Below, in pieces: positions 56,801-64,000 of a stretch of 64,000 nt of DNA. Below the pieces are notes generated by a model. That model was given only the letters and a program-made list of their open reading frames with translations, ran no database searches and was not told the DNA's origin. The position numbers were made by a program, and so were the translations under genes. The stretch comes from Chionoecetes opilio (lineage: Eukaryota; Arthropoda; Malacostraca; Decapoda; Majidae): NCBI GenBank assembly GCA_016584305.1, contig JACEEZ010002764.1, positions 186,070 through 250,069 on the forward strand. The letters are read 5' to 3'. Positions within the stretch are counted from its first letter, which is position 1. Every line of letters begins with the position of its first letter.

Positions 56801-56888
56801 AGCTAACATTGTCTTAGAATGCCATTTTACATAGGAAATTGGCATGCCAAAGTTGAGAAAAAGAATTTTTGTTATACGGCGTACCCTA
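53867..56888 (+). mobile_element. Complete 3,022-bp DNA transposon, hAT-like ends, uncharacterised transposase family
   Basis: Perfect 14-bp inverted termini TAGGGTACGCCGTA (53867-53880) and TACGGCGTACCCTA (56875-56888) are flanked by perfect 8-bp duplications CTGGTTAT at 53859-53866 and 56889-56896. Excising the element and one duplication rejoins a LINE reading frame (KSSLVI to YREYKEQ). An 8-bp duplication and TIRs starting TAGGG suit the hAT superfamily, but the encoded protein is not a standard BED/hAT transposase. Confidence 0.85.
54130..56583 (+). pseudogene. Transposase-like protein of an uncharacterised family, frame-damaged
   Basis: The frame begins around FVGGGREFAESEVPTYRGVM (54170), shifts near 54290 into RDIAKDLTPMVLAQWKKSN, then has a Cys/His cluster CPHTIFLCKD...HVQCDCP (likely zinc-binding), an in-frame TAG at 54644 and a Lys/Glu coiled coil. 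It shifts again near 54970 into a 523-residue frame (54987-56558). There GLGYDGRKD (D95), IILQGDSTRANTG (D174), CVLHTNELPLRHL and STERVVKQVTEA (E490) suggest an RNase H-type DDE core. A last shift near 56500 gives RDGFIRARAHHWETM and the true stop at 56583. AATAAA lies at 56688. Homologues I recall are unnamed proteins in arthropods, Hydra and molluscs. Three shifts and one stop imply a dead copy or sequence errors. Confidence 0.7.
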
Positions 56889-58700
56889 CTGGTTATATAT
56901 AGAGAATATAAGGAACAAATGGGAGGAATGGAAAAAATGTATGATAATTATAGACCAGAGTCAACATTACTCTTTAAACTCAGAACTAACAGCCTTGAAC
57001 TGCAGGACAGAAGGAGACACACAGATGGCGACACAAAGTGCCCAGTGTGTGGGGCACAGAATGAAGACCTAGAACACTTTTTACTACAATGTCCGGGCTA
57101 CAATATTGAAATAAATAAATTACAGAAATTACAGCAGCCGTATAATGAAAATATAAATGAAATAATAGGAAACATATTATTCAACTTTGAAAACCCACAA
57201 GAAATAGAATTCACCAGAGATGTCTTGTTCACCTTTTGGCGGAAGAGAGGAAATAGGTTAAAAGAACTTAACACTCAGCAGTAACACCACAATCAACAAA
57301 AGGAATAAAGTTGCAGGAAACCAAAGCAGGGGTGCCGTTGATAAGGCACTATACCCAAAACACCATCGGATCGGATCGGATTTGTGTCTTCCTCTTCACA
57401 CTTCTGTCCTCTCCACCTGATTATTCTCCCCCTTTTCACTTATTCTGTTCGTCTCCTCACTCGACCTGTTTTCCCTTTTATCTTTTTTCCACCTGAATCA
57501 TGTCTTGAAAGTCTTTGTTGTTGTCCAGCACGTCACTTTGCTGCTGTGCTACACGTCCTGCTGTCCATTTCCGTCCCCTCCTTGGCGCAACAGCAAAACA
57601 AAAAGGGTTCGCCTTGACAGTACCAGTTCACCATAATGACCGTCGCTTGTCATTCTCATGTTTTTCCTTCTATTCCTCCTCACCTTTTTTTCCTCCTCTA
57701 TATATTAGCTTGTATTCTTCCTCACTTAATATTATCTAATTATTATCATTCTATTATCTTCCCTACTCATTTTTCTCTTATTTGCATGTTCTCCCCACTC
57801 GTTTTTTATCTTTCCCACTCACTTGTTCATGCCGTCCACTTTCCTTCTTGGGGCAACAGGGCCAAGCAACAGCGAGTGTTCGTTTTGGCAGTACCAGTTA
57901 CCACAAAGACTGGCGTTCACAAAGAATATCATTCACAATAGAAGAAAAAAAATCAATAACGCCAGGGGTAAAAATGGAATGGGTTTGATAAAAAATGTGC
58001 ATGAGTAACAGCTTCTCTTTAACACACACGTTCGGAAATGGCTGGGTGGAAAATTGGATATGACAAAACGAAAAAGATAGAACGTTTTGAAAGGTTTAGA
58101 GACCAAGCCTTTGCGTTGTACATAAAATACCAAAAAATTATGTTGATTTTGATATGCAACAGAAGCAAAAAAAGTCCCGGATTCCCTGACTGCAGGAACA
58201 GCGAGGAAAGTTACGCCTTACTATAATAGGTCTTCCGTCCTTACCAAATCTTGCCTCGTCCCCTAAACGCTTTCCGATCCTCCTCCCGACTTCCCTTATC
58301 ATATTTCCCTACCCCAACCTTTGCCTTCAATTACCCAGCCTCACCCTCTCCCTTACCTTACCCTCGCCAAGTGGCCTTCCTGGCGTGCGGGGCCAAACGA
58401 GATGAAACATTTTCATAACGGCGTTTTTTCATGACCGTGTTTGAATTTGTGCTGAAAAATTGAAGCATTTTTTTTCCTCTGCTACAACCACGCGAGAAAT
58501 GTTGTTTTGAGACCTCGCTCTACCCTCCCTCCTTTTTGTTCGTTCCTTTTTTTCTTTCCTCTCTCTTCCTTCCTGTCCTCCCTCCCACCGTCCCTGCCTT
58601 GGGCGAGCGGTGGTCGCAGCACAACTCATGATCTCAATAATGGCGAGTACAGTGATTCCCCCCGGTAATATCCCACCAATATCTCAGAAAGGCTCCCCCC
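56793..58700 (+). repeat. Direct duplication, unit 1 (1.94 kb period)
   Basis: Matches 58730-60640 over its whole length at an offset of about 1,939-1,947 bases. It starts in the last ~95 bases of the transposon, runs through the LINE 3' end and then non-repetitive sequence. Differences are mostly one- or two-base indels at short runs. Confidence 0.9.
56889..57379 (+). mobile_element. LINE (3' part) with CCHC-like C-terminus and ATCGG tail
   Basis: Continues the LINE of 53018-53866. It reads YREYKEQMGG, STLLFKLRTNSLELQ, then CPVCGAQNEDLEHFLLQCPG (a C-x2-C-x8-H-x4-C knuckle) and stops at 57284. The 3' end is a CATCGGATCGGATCGG tail. Confidence 0.75.
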
Positions 58701-58703
58701 CCA

Positions 58704-58704
58704 N
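58704..58704. other. Single N at duplication junction
   Basis: An ambiguous base after a run of C lies exactly where unit 1 ends and unit 2 begins, as expected at a contig join. Confidence 0.95.
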
Positions 58705-58729
58705 ACCATTAAGCATATCGATGGGCAAA

Positions 58730-60640
58730 AATAGATAGAGCAAAAAACAAATTGTCTTAGAATGCCATTTACATAGGAAATTGGCATGCCAAAGTTGAGA
58801 AAAAGAATTTTGTTTATCGGCGTACCTACTGGTTATATATAGAGAATATAAGGACAAATGGGAGGAATGGAAAAAATGTATGATAATTATAGACCAGAGT
58901 CAACATTACTCTTTAACTCAGAACTAACAGCCTAGAACTGCAGGACAGAAGGGGGACACACAGATGGCGACACAAAGTGCCCAGTGTGTGGGGCACAGAA
59001 TGAAGACCTAGAACACTTTTTACTACAATGCCCGGGCTACAATATTGAAATAAATAAATTACAGAAATTACAGCAGCCGTATAATGAAAATATAAATGAA
59101 ATAATAGGAAACATATTATTCAACTTTGAAAACCCACAAGAAATAGAATTCACCAGAGATGTCTTGTTCACCTTTTGGCGGAAGAGAGGAAATAGGTTAA
59201 AAGAACTTAACACCCAGCAGTAACACCACAATCAACAAAAGGAATAAAGTTGCAGTAAACCAAAGCAGGGGTGCCGTTGATAAGGCACTATACCCAAAAC
59301 ACCATCGGATCGCATCGGATTTGTGTCTTCCTCTTCACACTTCTGTCCTCTCCACCTGATTATTCTCCTCCCATTCACTTATTCTGTTCGTCTCCTCACT
59401 CGCCTGTTTTCCCCTTTTTATCTTTTTTCCACCTGAATCATGTCTTGTACGTCTTTGTTGTTGTCCAGCACGTCACTTTGCTGCTGTGCTACACGTCCTG
59501 CTGTCCATGCCGTCGCCTCCTTGGCGCAACAGCAAAACAACAGAGTGTTCGCCTTGACAGTACCAGTTCACCATAATGACCGTCGCTTGTCATTCTCATG
59601 TTTTTCCTTCTATTCCTCCTCACCTTTTTTTCCTCCTCTATATATTAGCTTGTATTCTTCCTCACTTAATATTATCTAATTATTATCATTCTATTATCTT
59701 CCCTACTCATTTGTTCTCTTTATTTGCATGTTCTCCCCACTCGTTTGTTATCTTTCCCACTCACTTGTTCATGCCGTCACTTCCTTCTTGGCGCAACAGT
59801 CAAGCAACAGCGAGTGTTCGGTTTGGCAGTACCAGTTCACCACAAAGACTGGCGTTCACAAAGAATATCATTCACAAATAGAAGAAAAAAAATCAATAAC
59901 GCAGGGGTAAAAATGGAATGGCTTTGATAAAAAATGTGCATGAGTAACAGCTTCTCTTTACCACACACGTTCGGAAATGGCTGGCTGGAAAATTGGATAT
60001 GACAAAACGAAAAAGATAGAATCGTTTGAAAGGTTTAGAGACCAAGCCTTTGCGTTGTACCATATATACCAAAAATATTATGTTGATTTTGATATGCAAC
60101 AGAAGCAACAAAGTCCCGGATTCCCTGAGCTGCAGGAACAGCGAGGAAAGTTACGCTTACTATAAATAGGTCTTCCGTCCTTACCAAATCTTGCCTCGTC
60201 CCCTAACGCTTTCCGTATCCTCCCTCGGTCCGACTATCCCTTATCATATTTTCCCTACCCCAACCTTTGCCTTCAATTACCCGAGCCTCACCCTCTCCCT
60301 TACCTTACCCTCGCCAAGTGGCCTTCCTGGCGTGCGGAGCCAAACGAGATGAAACATTTTCATAACGGCGCTGTTTCATGACCGTGTTTGAATTTGTGCT
60401 GAAAAAATTGGAAGCATTTTTTTCTCTGCTACAACCACGCGAGAAATGTATGTTTTGAGAGCTCGCTCTACCCTCCCTCCTTTTGTTCGTTCCTTTTTTT
60501 TCTTGCCTCTCTCTTCCTTCCTGTCCTCCCTCCCACCGTCCCTGCCTTGACGAGCGGTGTGGTCGCAGCACAACTCATGATCTCAATAATGGCGAGTACA
60601 GTGATTCCCGCGGTAATATCCCATCCAATATCTCACTGAA
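58730..60640 (+). repeat. Direct duplication, unit 2
   Basis: Contains the transposon right end in degraded form (ATCGGCGTACCTACTGGTTA), the LINE C-terminal frame 58984-59223 identical to that at 57045-57284, and the following unique region. A 62-residue frame at 59977-60165 (begins MAGWKIGYDKTKKIESFERF) is unrecognised; its counterpart at 58038-58226 diverges only through indels. Confidence 0.9.
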
Positions 60641-61194
60641 AGGCATCACCATCCTCGGTAAATAATTATATATCCCAAAGTGATCCCGAAATGCCTACTC
60701 CTACTCCGCCTTGCCTCACTCGCTCCCAAAAGATTCCATTTCATTCTGAAAGGAAAGTAATGAAACGGAATTGTATTCATTTGAATGCTATCATTCTCGC
60801 GGGTGAAGGCTCTGCACACGACTGCCTCGGAGAATCCACCAACAGGGAAAGGCTGTCTTGTCGTTAACTGTGACTTTACGTGCTCGCCCATCTATGAACC
60901 GGCGTTTAGTGCTGTGAGATACGACGCAAAAGTAAAGCAATATCGCATGGGATGTCGATGAGGGCATATTATATCATTCATGTCGATGGGGGAGAAAAAT
61001 ATATCCAGGGGAGGAAGCCTTTCAAGAGAGCGCACTCACGCCCGCGTACGTCTAGTCTCTGAGACGGAAACTGAGAGCCTGAAGCCACCATTGCTAGATA
61101 GCCTTTACTATTTCTCTAGGAATATGTGCTTAAAAAATATGGAAATCCAATGAAAAATCTGAATAGTCTCTTAGTCGAAAGTTGAAAGGAAATA

Positions 61195-61198
<4 letters not shown>

Positions 61199-61283
<85 letters not shown>
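61199..61283. repeat. (AT)n microsatellite
   Basis: About 85 bp of AT dinucleotide, followed by a TCTATCTATCTA run that meets a Helitron start. Confidence 0.95.
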
Positions 61284-61286
<3 letters not shown>

Positions 61287-61725
61287 GTATATCTTTCTTC
61301 TATCTATCTATATTAATAAAAGCGAAAGTGTGTCTGTCTGTGTGTGTGTGTGTGGTATAGGTTCCGCCCCCCGTGGCGCAAACACCTCATATGGCACATT
61401 TTGGAATCGGGTTGACCAGGGGAAGGTCATAAGCCCCTTATGAGATGAATCGATCACTTTTTTTTTTTTTTTTTTAGCAGCCTATTAGCGAGAATTGTGA
61501 AAACAAAAGTAGGTTGCGAGAATTGAGGAAGCCTTGATGTAGGGTGATGGGTAATGGGTGAGTGAATGGGTGGGGTGATGGGTAATGGGTGTGGGGTGAT
61601 GGGTGAGTGAATGGGTGGGGGGTGATGGGTGATGGGTGAGGGAATAGGTGGGGGGTGATGGGTAATCTATAATAATATAAGCAAAAGTGTGTCTCTCTGT
61701 CTGTCTGTCTGTCTGTGTGTGTGTG

Positions 61726-62285
61726 TGAATAGAATAGAATAGAATAGAATAGAATTTATTATTGCTCAGACTTTATAAATAAAGTATGGAGCACAGCTCC
61801 TACAAGATACAATACATTTGGCAGGACATTTCAAACGATACCAATAAGATAAGTGTGCATACATGCACATACAGATAAGTACTACGTAAACTAAAAGTTA
61901 GGAGGAATCCAATTGTCAATTTCCAAAACTAAGTGACACATAGAAAAATATAAATAAAGATAACTAATAATCAGATATACTTGTTAGTTTATCTAAACAT
62001 GCTCCAAATTGATCCTGATGAATATGACAAGTTCTTCAAAACATTCACACTGGTACTTTGCATTAACGCAACATACTTAAAATGCGTTGGCCTAATTGTG
62101 TAGTATTTCTGGATATACATATCCCGCAGCCTTACAATTTCCTCGTTAGTACATTCGAATAGGACATGAAATTCATCTCCTACAAAATTAGCAATACACT
62201 TGCTACAAAGACGATCTTCTCTGTTTACACCTGCGTATCTACCAACATTTATTGGTAGTCTATTGTTGCTTGTTCTGAATCTAGT
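61726..62285 (-). mobile_element. LINE 3' end inserted in a Helitron
   Basis: The minus strand encodes an open C-terminal fragment (62285-61989, 98 residues, no start codon) with NNRLPINVGRYAG, LCSKC...GDEFHVLFEC (zinc-knuckle pattern) and RPTHFKYVALM, then TAA and a 3' untranslated region ending in an ATTCT repeat at about 61726-61752. This is the standard end of a CR1/Jockey-like LINE. It interrupts the Helitron begun at 61667. Confidence 0.75.
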
Positions 62286-62313
62286 TATATGTGTGTGTGT
62301 ATGTGTGTTATAT

Positions 62314-62319
<6 letters not shown>

Positions 62320-62362
<43 letters not shown>
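62320..62362. repeat. (GT)n microsatellite
   Basis: GT dinucleotide just ahead of a Helitron GGTATAGGTTCCGCC block. Confidence 0.9.
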
Positions 62363-62365
<3 letters not shown>

Positions 62366-63414
62366 TGGTATAGGTTCCGCCCCCGGTGGCGCAATCAACT
62401 CATATGGCACATTTTTGGAACCGGGTTGACCAGGGAAGGTTTAAGCCCAATTATGAGATGATCCGATTCTTCTTTTTTTTTTTTTTTTTAACAGCCTATA
62501 GCGATAATTGTGAGAAAAAAAAAGTGGGTTGCGAGATATTGAGGAAACCATGATGTAGGGTGATGGGTAATGGTGTGAGTGAATGGGTGGGGTGTGGGGG
62601 TGATGGGTGAGTGAATGGGTGGGGGGTGATGGGTTGGGGGTGATGGGTGATGGGTGAGGGAATAGGTGGGGGGTGATGGGTAATCTATATTAATAAAAGC
62701 GAAAGTGTGTCTGTCTGTGTGGTGTGTGTGTGTGGGTATAGGTTCCGCCCCCGTGGCAGAACACCTTCATATGGCACATTTTTGATGGTGATGGGTGGGG
62801 GTGTGGGTGGATCTCTGGGCTGGTGGTTTTCTGAGGGTCAATCGGGTGAGTGATATGGGTGGGGGTGGAGGGTGATGCGGTGATGGGTATGAGGGAATAG
62901 GTGGTGGGGTGATGGGTAACTATAATAATATAAGCAAAAGTGTGTCTCTCGTCTGTCACTGTCTGGTGTGTGTGGTTTGTGTGTGTGTGTGTGTGTGTTT
63001 GTGTTGTATAGGGTTCCGCCCCCGTGGCGCAATCACCTCATTATGAACATTTTTGGAACCGGTGTTGAACCAGGGGAAGGTTTAAGCCCAATTATGAGAT
63101 GATCCGATAACTTTTTTTTTGTTTTAGCAGCCTATTAGCGATAATTGTGAAAAAAAGTGGGTGCGGAATTGCAGGAAAACCTGATGTAGGGTTGATGGGT
63201 AATGGGTGAGTGAAATGGGATGGGGTGATGGGTAAGGGGGTGGGTGATGGGTGAGTGATTGGGACTGGGGGGTGATTGGATGGGTTGGGGATGATGGTGA
63301 TGGGTGATGGTGTGAGGGAATAGGTGGGGCGTGATGGGGTAAGGGGTGAGTGAATGGGTGGGGGGTGATTGGGGTAATGGTGAGGAATGGGTGGGGGGTG
63401 ATGGTTTAAAGTTG

Positions 63415-64000
63415 TGACATGAGGTTGAGTTCAGGGCGGCAAAAACACGTTGTTTAGCAGTTTTTATATGATTTTAAGTATGTAGCTACATTTAGCTGAT
63501 GATACAAGTGCGTGCGAACATTGCACGCACAAGCATAAAAGATAACCCCGAAGAAAGATCCAGGTTTTGCCGCCTCTGAAACAAACCTTTATTTTTTCTT
63601 TTTAGACTAATTCTAATATAGTCTATTCACTTAAGCTGGATTCCTGAGGGCCGGATTTGTTCGAACGTTCGTAACCGCGTCTCTAAGGATCATCTTCTGC
63701 ACTAAGATGTCTTGGAACGTTCGTAAACGCGTTTAGAGGTATTATGTCAAAACGATCTTTGCGACATTCCATCCGTCCATATTGTTCGTTGTTCCACATA
63801 GTCGTGCTAATTGCTGAAGACCACTCGCACCACTGTTGTAGGGTCGCATGATGAAGGTTTTTCTAAATACAAGCCCTATAGAGTTATGTTATTAGTTGTT
63901 TATTTCAGTGAGTTGTTTATGAGTTGGGCAGGACGCTTTAGGGAATGTGAATTAAAAATAAAGGGTGCAAGGAATGGTATGCTAACCGAATGGCTTTAGG
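63415..64000. other. No supported gene
   Basis: ACGTTCGTAA-(A/C)-CGCGT occurs twice (about 63664 and 63718) in direct orientation. The frame at 63811-63999 runs off the window and has no recognisable domain. Confidence 0.4.

Larger units (their letters stand above)
61308..63410 (+). mobile_element. Cluster of nested Helitron copies
   Basis: Four Helitron 5' ends of the form TCTATATTAATAAAAGCG, TCTATAATAATATAAGCA or a close variant lie at about 61308, 61667, 62685 and 62918. Three follow GGGTAA or GGTAA, that is, inside the minisatellite of an earlier copy. Each is followed by a GTGTGTCTGTCTG tract, the GGTATAGGTTCCGCCCC block and GGGTGATGGGTAATGGGTGA units. Sequence from 62700 onward has many small indels. 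No CTAG 3' terminus is evident in this stretch. Confidence 0.7.

Noticed and set aside
57384..57941. Several overlapping Ser/Pro/Leu-rich frames in the duplicated region
   Set aside because: Low-complexity C/T-rich sequence; frames differ between the two units because of indels.

Overview
This window is eukaryotic, repeat-dense DNA, most likely from a decapod crustacean and possibly a crab. The inference rests on intron-containing genes, long dinucleotide microsatellites, many tRNA-derived SINEs, CCTAA-type short repeats and LINE families that I associate with decapods; no marker gene fixes the species. Nothing prokaryotic (operons, ribosome binding sites, CRISPR) is present.

The one convincing host gene is on the minus strand at 10571-18395. 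It has seven coding exons that join in phase through GT-AG introns into a 323-residue isopenicillin-N-synthase-like Fe(II)/2-oxoglutarate oxygenase with a complete HxD...H and RxS active site. Its introns hold a Helitron, two LINE fragments, a SINE, a 226-bp AT tract and a 111-bp GA tract.

Layout. 1-1145: right part of a DNA transposon with an acidic ORF resembling the P2X7 C-terminal domain. 2.2-8.5 kb: MITEs, a helix-turn-helix ORF, a SINE and microsatellites. 8.67-10.2 kb: two adjoining Helitrons full of minisatellite. 10.3-18.4 kb: the oxygenase gene. 18.5-23.1 kb: SINE and LINE pieces and an unassigned GC-rich block. 23.9-25.6 kb: a broken BED-finger hAT transposase split by a SINE. 26-37 kb: SINEs, LINE tails, a PIF/Harbinger-type MITE with a 560-bp GA expansion inserted in a SINE, and a long hairpin. 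38.3-40.6 kb: minus-strand LINE with endonuclease and reverse transcriptase. 40.9-44.4 kb: a decayed Gypsy LTR retrotransposon running into a 754-bp N gap (44451-45204). 45.2-48.0 kb: homopolymer-damaged remains of a large invertebrate gene family on the minus strand. 51-53 kb: LINE tail, MITE and a large fold-back element. 53.0-57.4 kb: a LINE split by a 3,022-bp DNA transposon with perfect 14-bp terminal inverted repeats (TIRs) and a perfect 8-bp target duplication, encoding a transposase-like protein of a family I know only as uncharacterised. 56.8-60.6 kb: a 1.94-kb direct duplication with an N at its junction, probably an assembly artefact. 61.3-63.4 kb: Helitrons nested in each other's minisatellites.

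The most interesting items are the 8-bp-TSD transposon at 53867-56888, the oxygenase gene, and the P2X7-domain ORF inside a TTAA-flanked element. Host gene density is very low, and insertions inside insertions give a readable order of events in several places.
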